Shown piece after piece: positions 24,636 to 36,600 of a DNA stretch of 64,000 nucleotides. Position 1 is the first letter of the stretch; each line of letters opens with the position of its first letter. The notes under the pieces are model-generated. The model saw only the letters and a program-made list of their open reading frames with translations. It was not told the origin of the DNA and did not search any database. The stretch lies in the NCBI RefSeq assembly GCF_030506325.1, contig NZ_CP120683.1, forward strand, positions 3,547,001 to 3,611,000. The letters run 5' to 3'. The translations under genes and the position numbers were made by a program. This stretch comes from Tunicatimonas pelagia (GTDB lineage: Bacteria; Bacteroidota; Bacteroidia; Cytophagales; Cyclobacteriaceae).

Positions 24636-27600
24636 ATGAAGAAAAGTATACTGCTGGGGTATGTTCTGCTAGTACATATGCTCGCTTACGTTTACGCGGA
24701 AGGGTCTAAGAACCTAACCCCGAACAATACTGGATCAACTAGTGGGAGTAACCAGTTTATCGGCTACCTTCAGCACGATGATGGGGATAACTCCGGTGAC
24801 TTCTTTAAGCCAGGAGCCTCAGACACTGAGCGGGTATACATATACATAAGTAATGGCGAAACTCTTTACTACGGATTCCGAAGAAGACAAACTAATGAAA
24901 ATGATAATCTGGGAACTGCTGATCCAGATATTTTTGGGGATTTAGTCGTCACCATTCGGGATAATGCCGGAAACATTGTTCAACGAGATACTATCTTTGC
25001 CGATAGAACTTCTCCCCGAAATCGACTATTCAGAACCGCTCAAGATGGAGTGATCGAGAGTTATGCCCAAGCCGCTGCTGGACCATCGGCGGTGGTAGGA
25101 GCCTCGGGCTATCGGGCTATAAGCTACACCAACAATACTGGCTTAAGCGAGGATTTCTACGTAGAAGTTTACCAGATTGACGTAAATGATCCCACTACCG
25201 AGATTACTGAGAAAAGTTGGTACGACCTCTGGGATTTTTCGGTCTTCGATGGCAGTGAGGAACGCCCCGGTCGCATTCACGCCAAATCTTGGTCATTCTC
25301 CGCTGGCACAGGCAATGCCCGACTCTCTACTGAGTTCCAAATGTTTTCCCTTATTGAAGGGGTAGGTCCTGATGGATACTACGTAAAGGAGATCGACCTA
25401 CAGCAAATTCAACCGTTCGGTATGCTGGTATACTCAAACTCTACCGGAGCAGACCCTACCCTAGCAGGAACTACTGATTTCTTAGAACTGAGAAGAAGTC
25501 AAACTACCAATGTTGCTTCGGCCGAGTACTATCTATTTATCAATAATCCTGATATTAACGTATACCCTACGGCTACGCTACCCACAGTGAGTATTTCTGA
25601 CTTTAATACGGTTTGCAATGCGGATGGTAGTGCTTCAGCCGTGGTTACCTTCAACTCTAATCGGGCGGGTACTATTGCGCTGTTAATTGATGTGAACGGT
25701 ACGCCAGGTTTTCAAGACGGAACCACTGATGTGATTTTGGAAGCCAGAACTGCGGCCAACACTTCCCAGTCGCTGCGCTGGAATGGATTAGATGGACTGG
25801 GAGCAGTGGTGCCATCCGGTACCAATTTGAGCATTACGGGACGGTACACTGCTGGTCCGGTACACGTACCGCTCTGGGACGTGGAAAACAATAGTGTGGG
25901 AATCAACATACTTGATGTACGCCCGGCTACCACCTTTGACCAAATATTTTGGGACGACTCTAATTTAACCAGAACTAGTTTTACCCCAGAAACTGAACTA
26001 AATGGTACTAATACTGAACCACACGACTGGTCGAATAATCACGGCGATAGAAGATTAGTCAATACTTGGTCGTATGGCTACCTGGAGCTTAACTCTCAAA
26101 CGGTAACCTTCACTTACAATTGTGATACTGATGGCGATGGGGTAGCCAATAACACAGATCTCGATTCAGACAACGATGGTATCCCCGACGCTACCGAGGG
26201 TGATCCTAAAACCGATAGCGATAGCGACGGTATAGCTGATTATTTAGATGCTGACTTTGCCGATTTTACTGATGCTAACGGCGATGGCGTTAATGATAAT
26301 TTTGATGCTGATCGAGACGGTATCCCTAATGCCTACGATCTGGATAGTGATAACGATGGTATCCCCGATATTATCGAGGCTGGGGGTACTGACACTAGTG
26401 CCGATGGTCGAGTAGATTCCTTCGTCGATACTGATAACAATAATGGCTATGCCGATGCATTAGAGACGACCCCATTACCTATACATAATACCGATCAGGA
26501 TGGCGTGGCTGACTACCTGGATATTGATAGCGATAACGATGGTATTGTCGATGTAATTGAAGCCGGAGGCAGCGCATCGGCTTCGGGAACCATTGCCAGT
26601 TTTACCGATAGTAATGAAAACGGTTGGAACGACGATGAAGAAATATTTCCACTTAGCGTAAATGATACGGATGGTGACGGAACCCTCCCTAATTATCGCG
26701 ACATAGATAGCGATAACGATGGTATCCCTGACAACCAAGAAGCTCAGAATTCTCAATCCTACGTCGCCCCAGGAGCAGCTACTGATACCGATGGCGATGG
26801 ACTAATTAACACGTACGATCCCGATCAAGGTGGTACCTTGCTTTCCCCTATCAATACCGATAATATTGGCGATCCTGACTATGTGGATAATGATGCTGAC
26901 GGCGACGGGGTAGGTGATGTTATCGAGGGCTTTGATACTGATAGCGATGGTTTTGGCGACTGGGATACGGATAGTGATAACGATATTACTGACGAAACGG
27001 GCTATAATACTGATGCCGACGGGGATGGCCTTTGGGACGTTTTCGATACTGAAGCCGGAGGTGCTGCTGCGGGTATCGGTAATACTACTGCTTCTAATGC
27101 CTCACTCCAGAATACTGATCGGGCCGATAATGCCGACTGGCAAGATACCGATGATGATAATGACGGTATTCTTACCGCCGGCGAAGATGATAACGAAGAC
27201 GGTAACTGGGCTAACGACCGAACGCAGGGACAAAGTGGTGCGTCTTCCCCTCCCGATTATCTATTCTACGGAGATTATGATGGTGACGGAGTAACCGACG
27301 CAAATGACCTCGACAGCGATAACGATGGTATCCTAGACACTGATGAAGACGGCGGAACCGGAGTAGACCCGAGTGCCGATGCCGATAGCGATGGGGTTGC
27401 CAATTATGAAGATGCTGATCTGGCTGGCTTCGTAGATGCTAATGGCGATGGAGTGAATGACAACTTCGATGCCGACCAGGACGGTATTCCTAACTTTTTG
27501 GATGCCGACTCGGATAACGATGGCCTCTACGATACCTACGAAGCCAACAACGGAAGTGCCATTGCTGGCTTTGATTCTAACACCGGACAATTCACCTTAG

Positions 27601-30600
27601 ACGACCCTGATAATGACGGGCTGATGAACCAGGTGGATAACAACGTGACCAACAGCGGCGGTGTGTCTAGGCTACCTAATGCTGATTTTGATGGAGATGG
27701 TTTTGAAGACTTTATTGACTTAGACTCCGATAACGACGGTATCCCCGACAATATTGAAGTGCAGGCCGAAGGAAGCTACGTGGCGGCCACAACTACTGAT
27801 GTAGACGGCGATGGTTTGTTTGATGTCTACGATCCCGATCAGGGTGGCACCTTACTTTTTCCGGTAAATACCGATGGTGCTGATGAGCCCGATTACCGGG
27901 ATACTGATTCAGACAATGATAATATTATTGATCGGGTAGAAGGCCATGATGCCAACAACGATGGCTTTGGCGATTGGGATACTGACAGCGATAACGATTT
28001 TACTGACGAAACAGGCTTTGGCACCGATAGCGACAATGACGGCATTCTCGATATTTTTGATAACGTAGCTACCGTTAGCGATGTAACCAATATTACAGGA
28101 TCGAGTGCCAGTCTGCAAAATACCGATGGTCTGGATAATCGGAACTGGCGGGATAATAACGACGACAATGATGCCTTTCTAACTGCCGATGAAGATGCCA
28201 ACCTCAATGGCGACTATACTGATGACCAAACCCAAGGGCAAAGCGGTGGCTCAGCCGTCCCCGACTACCTTTTCAAGGGCGATACGGATAGCGATGGAGT
28301 GATCGATGCCAATGATACTGACTCCGACAATGATGGTATTCCTGACACGGCGGAGGCCGGTACCACCGGAGTAGACCCAAGTGCCGATGCTGATAGCGAT
28401 GGCATTCCCAATTATCGGGATAGTGATGTGGCTGGCTTCGTAGATAGCAACGGTGATGGAGTGGATGATCGCGGCGATAAAGACCTGGATGGCATTCCCA
28501 ATTTCCAAGATTTAGATTCCGACAACGATGGAATCCCGGATGCGGTGGAGGCCAACAACGGAGTGCTTCCGAACAACATGAACCAAAACGGTCAGTTTCC
28601 GGCTACCTACGTCAATGCGAACGATGCTGATAACGATGGTTTTCCGCTCGATGTTGACCCCGACGAGAGTGGAACCGCATTGGCCAATCCTGACCACGAT
28701 GGCGATGGCCTGAGCGATGCCTTAGACCTGGATAGCGATAACGATGGCCTGCCCGATCTTGTTGAAGGCGGCGGTACCGATACGAATGGCGACGGACGAA
28801 TTGATAATTTCGTCGATGCCGATAACGATGGGTTAGCTTCCGTAGTAGACTCGAGTGAGGGTGGTACTGCTTTCCTGTACCCTGATTCCGATGGGGATAC
28901 CTTCCGGGACTATTTCGATGTTGATTCCGACAATGATGGAATTGCTGATACAACTGAAGAGGGAGGAAGGGATACCGATGCTAATGGTGTGATTGACGGC
29001 TTCACCGATACTGATAACGATGGATTAGCCGACGAAGTAGATTCCGATAACGGAGGTACTGCCTTTTCATTCAACGATCAAGACGGAGATGGCCTCAACA
29101 ACTACCGAGATTTGGATAGCGACAACGATGGCCTGCCCGATATTATCGAAGGCGGCGGTACTGATGCTGATGCCAATGGTCGAGTAGATACTTTTGCCGA
29201 TGCCAACGACAATGGTTACGCCGATGCTCTAGAGTCAGCCCCCTTACCTGTAACGGATACGGACAATGATGGACTAGCTGACTTCAATGATATTGACAGC
29301 GATAACGACGGAATAGTAGACGTAATTGAAATTAGCCAAACGGCTGATGCCAACGGTCGTATCAGTGGGTTTACTGATGCCAATAGCAATGGGCTTAACG
29401 ATGCTCAGGAAGGTTCGGCAATCTCCCCTGTCAATACTGACTCCGATGGCCTAGCCGATTACTTAGACTTAGATGCTGATAACGATGGTATTACCGACAA
29501 AGTTGAGAGCCAGACCAAAGCAACCTTTGTTGCCCTAACCAATCTTGATAGTGATAACGATGGGCTAGACGATGCTTATGATCCCGACCAGGGAGGTATA
29601 TTAATTTCTCCGGTAAATACTGACGGAACGGGTAACCCTGATTACCAAGATACGGACAGTGACGACGATACAATTCCCGACCTTATAGAAGGACACGATG
29701 CTGACAAAGATGGGTTTGGCGATTGGGATTCGGATGAAGACGGAGTATTTACGGATGAAGCTGGTCACAATGCTGATTTAGACGATGATGGTATCTTAGA
29801 TATTTTTGACACGTTTGGCGGAGTAGGTAATCAAAACGTAATAGCTACCAATACTGCATTACAAGACACCGACAACGATAACATCTACGATTTTCAAGAT
29901 ACCGACGATGATGGGGACGGAGTGAATACCGGAGATGGAACCGGAGGAACCGAAGATGATTCCTTTACCGATGACCCCAACGGAAATACTCCCAACTACC
30001 TTTACGACACTAATGACGAAGACGGCGATACTATTGCCAATGAGGCGGATTTAGATAGTGATAATGACGGTATTCTGGATACTGATGAAGACGGGGGAAC
30101 AGGCATTGACCCCAGTGCGGATGCCGATGGCGACAATCTGCCCAACTTTGAAGATCCTAATATCAGCGGCTACACCGACACCAATGGCGATGGGGTTGAT
30201 GATCGCTTTGATCATGACTTAGATGGTGTACCGGATTTCTTAGATCTCGATAGCGATAACGATGGTATTCCCGATGCGATAGAAGCCAACATCGGTATTG
30301 TACCCCCTACCGGATACACTGCCAATAATGCTCGCTTCGACCCGGCTAACGATGGTGATGGCGACGGTTTGGCCGATGCAGTAGACGGTGGAACTACATC
30401 CACCCTAGCCAACCCTGATAGTGATAGCGATGGCCTAAACGATGTCTTAGATATTGACTCCGACAACGACGGGTTGGTGGATAACCGGGAAGCCCAGGTA
30501 GCCACCGCTTACATTGCTCCGATTGCCGGTGATACCGATAACGACGGGCTACTAGATGTATACGATGGCAACAACGGAGGCACTGCCCTCACCCCCACCG

Positions 30601-33600
30601 ATAGCGACGCTTCCCTACCGGATTACATTGATCCTGACAGTGATGGCGATGGTTTAGCTGACATCATTGAGGGGCACGATGCCAATAGTAACGGTTTTGC
30701 CGATTGGGATACCGATGGCGATAATTCCATCACCGACGAAGTAGGTAACAACGCTGATGCTGATGGCGATGGGTTATGGAATATCTTTGATACCAACTCC
30801 GGCTCAGGTATTGCAAATAGTACGGCCACCAATGCCGATTACCAAGATACCGATGGTGACAATGTGCCCGACTATCAGGATAGTGATGATGATGGCGATG
30901 GAGTGGCTACTTCTGCCGAGGATACCAACTCCAACAGTCAGTTCAATGACGACTTTAGCCAAGGAGGAGGTACCATACCTAATTACCTATTTGCGCCCGA
31001 TCGCGATGGGGACAACGTACTGGATAACGTAGATGCCGATAGCGACAATGACGGTGTGCCCAACACCACCGAATATACCGGAGCAGTCTACGCCTCGGGA
31101 GGCTCTCCCTTCGATGATGCCGATGGCGATGGTATTTACAATTACTTAGATACCAACGATACCAATAACACATCATTTACCGACGCAAATGGGGACGGGG
31201 TAGATGACCAAGTGGATCAAGATCGGGATGGAGTGCCCAACTTCTTTGATTTAGACAGTGATAACGACGGCATCCTAGATGCTATTGAAGCCAACGGAGG
31301 CACCGTGCCTACCGGATTCAGCACTACCACCGGACGCTTCACATCTACCACCGATGGTGATGGTGATGGACTGGTAAACACGGTAGACAGCAACGATGGC
31401 GATGCCGGAGTTACCAGCAGTACACTGGCTATTCCCAACTTCGATGGTGATGGGTTAGCCGACTATCTGGACTTGGACACTGATGATGATGGCATTCCCG
31501 ACAACCGCGAAGCTCAATCCGAAAGCTATACTGCCATTTCGGACAATGATACTGATGGCGACGGCTTAGATGATGCTTATGACGGTAACAACGGAGGCAC
31601 CGCCATTATCCCTGAAAACACGGATACTACCGACGAACCGGATTATCGGGACTTGGACTCAGACAACGATTTGGTAGGCGACCGGGTGGAAGGTTACGAT
31701 GCCAACCGCAACGGATTTGCCGACTGGGATACCGGACAAGACAACAACATCTTTACCGAAGAAACAGGCCATAATACTGACAGTGATGACGATGGTATTC
31801 GGGATCTGTTTGATAACTACGCCGGTTTTAGTCGGAACAATATTATCGGGGTGAGTGCTCCCCTACAAGATACCGACGGCAATGGCACCCGCGACTTCCG
31901 CGATACCGACGATGATGGCGACGGAGTAGCTACCGCAGCGGAAGATATTAATGGTAACGGTATTCTGTACGATGACAAGAATCAAGCCGGTGGAGCTAGC
32001 CCCGACTATCTGTTTTTCGCCGATCTGGACAACGATGGAGTAGCCGACAATGTGGATTTTGATAGCGATAACGACGGAATACCCACTACGGATGAAGTAG
32101 GAGCACTACCCAATCCGTACAACGACTCCGATGCGGACGGCACCCCTAATTTTATGGACACAGATGCCCCAGGCTTTGTTGATACGAACAGCGATGGTAT
32201 TGACGATCGCTACGATTTTGACCTCGATGGCCGCGCCGACTTTCTGGATCTAGATATGGATAACGATGGCATTCCTGATGCGGTAGAGGCTAATGGTGGT
32301 ACCCCTCGCCCGGGCGTAGATGCTGACGGACAGTACTCAACCGCGTATATTGCTGCCAATGATAGTAATAATAACGGACTAGTTGATGATCTGGAAACTG
32401 GGCAAGGGGGCACCCCACTAGCCCTTAGCGATACCGATAATGATGGTAAAGCCGACTACCGCGATTTAGATAGCGACAACGACGGTATTCCCGACATTAT
32501 TGAAGGTGGCGGGGTTGATACCAACAACGATGGAACGATAGATGCTTTCAGCGATACCGATGGTGATGGGTTGGCCAACACCGTAGACTCTGACCACGGC
32601 GGAACGGCCTACACAATAGCCAACACTGACGGCGATGCACTACCCGACTATCGTGATGCGGATAGTGATAATGACGGACTCTCCGATCTAAATGAAGCAG
32701 GTGGCACCGATGCTACCAACAATGGTCGGGCTGACGATATAACCGATATTGATGGCGACGGTTGGGTTAATACTTTTGATAGTGATAACGGTGGGTCGGC
32801 ACTAGCCTATACTGATACCGATAACGATGGTAATGAAAACTATCGGGATCTGGATAGTGACAACGATGGTATCCCGGATGCCATCGAGCGCAACGGTGGC
32901 TCCCGTCCAATCAATATGAACGGGAATGGTCAGTACGCTACGTTCAATGATTCCGACAGCGATGGGCTGGCCAACGATACGGATGGAACGACCCCGACCG
33001 TCACCTCCACCGATGGCGATGGTATTCCCGATTATCTGGATCTGGACAGCGATAGCGACGGGATCCCCGATATTTTGGAGGTAAACGGCACTGATAATAA
33101 TAATGATGGCCGGGTTGATAATTTTGTCGATACGGATAATGATGGTTTGGCCGATGCCCTAGACAGCGATAACAGCGGAACTGCCCTGACTATAGCTAAT
33201 TCCGACGGCGACGGTAACCTACCGGATTACCGCGACCGGGATAGTGATAACGACGGTATTCCCGACATCATAGAAGTAAATGGTACCGATGCGGATAACG
33301 ATGGCTTACCCGCTAACTCTACCACTGATAGCGACGGCGATGGCTGGGCGAACAGCTTCGATAGCAACAATGGTGGAACCGCTCTCACCGTCCGGGACAT
33401 TGATGGCGACGGAAAATTCAATTTCCAGGATTTGGATTCGGACAACGACGGTTTGTCGGATATCATAGAAGCGAACGGCACCGATGCGGATAACGACGGT
33501 TTACCTGCCTCAGTTGTGGATACTGACGGAGATGGCTGGCCCGATACATTCGATAGCAACGATGGTGGAATCGCCTATACCTACGTTGATACTGATGGTG

Positions 33601-36600
33601 ACAATCGTTACAACTTCGCCGATCTGGATAGTGATAACGACGGTATTCCCGATGCGGTAGAAGCCAACGGAGGCACGCTTCCCGCCAATATGAATAGCGA
33701 CGGACAATACTCCACCTTTAACGATACTGATGACGACGGCTACGCCAACGATCGCGATAGCGACAACGGTGGAACCGCTTACTCTCTCCCCAACTCAGAT
33801 GGTGATGCCGTAGCTGATTACCTAGACTTGGATTCTGACAACGATGGCATTCCCGATGCGGTAGAGGCCAACCAAGGAAGCTTGCCTACCAACATGAACA
33901 GCAGCGGCCAGTACAGCACATTCGTTGACTCCGACTTCGATGGGTTAGCCGATGCCCTAGATAGCGACAACGGCGGCACCGCTTTAGCCAATCCCAATAC
34001 CGATAACGGTTTGAGCGGAGGCGATGGTCTCGCTGATTATATTGACCGGGACGCCGATGCCGATGGTATCGTAGATATTGTTGAGGCAGGAGGCACCGAT
34101 ACCGATCACGACGGAGTAGTGGATAGCTTTGCCGATGCTGATGGCGATGGATTAGCCAATACTGTAGACGGTAGCCCACTAGCCTACACTGATACCGACT
34201 TAGATGGTACCCCTAACTACATTGATACTGATTCGGATAACGATACGGTTTCTGACCTGATTGAAGCCTTTGATAGTAACAGCAACGCTACCACCGGAGG
34301 CGGAACTGCTGATGGGGTAGCCGGAGTTACTCCGTCTGGAACGGACGCTAACGGCGATGGAATTGACGACAATTTTGCCGGGGCGATTCCTACCTTTCAG
34401 AATACTGATGGTTCCGGCCCGGTTGACTGGCTGGATAATGATGACGATGGTGATGGAATTGCCACCGCCGATGAAAACGCTGACATAAACCCTACCAATG
34501 GCATTCCAGATTATCTGGAACCAACTGATAACCCCTGTGGCGGACGCTCGGTACAGGCGTATCTGACAACTAGCGATATTACCGATAGTGATGGTGATGT
34601 TCCTGATGCTAACAATGCTGCGGGAGAGCCCGATGGGAATATCGCATCCATACGGCAAGATGGCGATGAAATAGAAGTCGATTTAAGGCATTTTCTTACT
34701 GCTGGCGATGGTACGTATATAGTTACTTGGAAACGAAGGGGTGGAGCCGGCACGGCCAACCTTATTGTGGAAGAGTCAGTTGATGGAATTACCTTTACCC
34801 GCCGAACATCCCTTCCCTCTTCCACTAGCAATACTGTATTTACAACCTCGGTACTTACTGCTGAAGTAAACACCAGGTACCTTCGCTTCTTAAGAATACA
34901 AGGCCAAGGAAGAGCCTATGAAATAGATGCAGTTGGTACCTGTAGCCCTGATCGGGATAGTGATCTGGTTGCTGACCGGATTGATGAAGATGATGATGAC
35001 GATGGTATTCCCGATGCGGTAGAAATCGCTGGGTTCGCCAATGACCCTAGCGGAGATGATGACGTAGACGGAGAACTTAATTACGAAGATGCCGATATTG
35101 CGGGTTTTGTTGACACCAATTCGGATGGTATCAATGACAACTTTGACCAAGATTTAGACGGAGTACCCAATCATCTAGATTTGGATGCCGATAACGACGG
35201 CATTCCTGATGCAGTAGAAGCCAACAACGGTAGCTTACCGGCAAACATGACCGCTAACGGTCGCTATACCGCCGCGTACCTCGTCAGCAACGACAATGAT
35301 GACGATGGTTTAGCTGACGATGTAGATACTGACGATGGCGGTACCGTATTAGATAATCCCAATACCGACGGGCAAGGAAATACTGATTTTCTCGACCTAG
35401 ACTCAGACAACGATGGCATCCCTGATGTGGTAGAAGCCGGAGGGACTGACGCAAATAATGACGGCAGGCTAGATAGCACAACCGACGGCGATGGTGATGG
35501 CTTAGCTAATACCGTTGACAGCGACGAAGGAGGAACAGCACTCACCATTGCTGATCTAGATAGCGATGGCCTCGCCAATTATCGGGACGTTGACAGTGAT
35601 AACGATGGCATCCCTGATTTGGTAGAAGCCGGAGGAACGGATAATGGTGATGGTGTAGCCGATACTGCAACTGATACTGATGGCGATGGATGGGCCGATA
35701 CATTTGATAGCGACAATGGCGGTACTGCCCTCTCAGTCACCGACACCGATGGTGACGGAAACCTCGATCAGGTAGATTTGGACAGTGATAATGATGGTAT
35801 CCCCGATGCAGTAGAGGCCAACGGGGGCACGCTTCCGGCGAACATGGATAGCGACGGGCAGTATTCCGCGGCCTACACTACTGCTAATGATATTGATACC
35901 GATGGTTTAGTAAATGATGTAGATACCAACAATGGAGGTTCTGCTTTGGCTATTCCTAATACCGATGGTATTGGATCGGCCGATTACCTCGATATCGATA
36001 GCGATAATGATGGTATTCCGGATCTAGTTGAGGCTGGGGGCACCGATGCCAATAACGATGGTCGGATAGATACTTCTACGGATACCGACGGTGACGGTAT
36101 AGTAGATGCACTTGATCCTGATAACGGCGGAGCCGCTCTAACAATCGGTGATCCCGATGGCGACGGGGTAGTAACGTATCGCGATCTTGATTCGGACAAT
36201 GACGGCATTCCTGATGTGGTAGAAATGGGCGGAACCGATGCTAACGGCGACGGACGCACCGATAACCCTTCGGATAATGATGGTGATGGTTGGTCGAACA
36301 CCTACGACAGCAATAACGGCGGAACCGCCTTTGCCCAGTACGATACTGATGGTGACGGTCTGAATAATAACGTAGATTTGGATACCGACAGCGACGGTAT
36401 AGCCGATGCTTACGAAGCCAACGGCGGCGATTTACCAGCCAATATGGAAGCTGATGGGCAGTATCCTTCTGCTTACGCGCTAGCTAATGATGGTGACAAC
36501 GATGGCCTCGTTAATAATGTAGATACCAACAACGGTGGCACCGCTCTCCCGGTTGCCAACACCGACGGAACAGGTGGGGCTGACTTTGCCGATAATGAGG

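Noticed and set aside
26121-34535. The giant repeat array as a CRISPR or satellite DNA
   Set aside because: The repeats are in one open frame, keep amino acids while varying third bases, and have no constant repeat plus unique spacer plan.
34200-34658. Long antisense frames across the giant gene, up to 152 codons on the minus strand
   Set aside because: They arise because GAT/GAC/GGT-rich repeats read in reverse give few stops. Their products are low-complexity (Ile/Val/Gly or Ser/Pro-rich) with no start signals.
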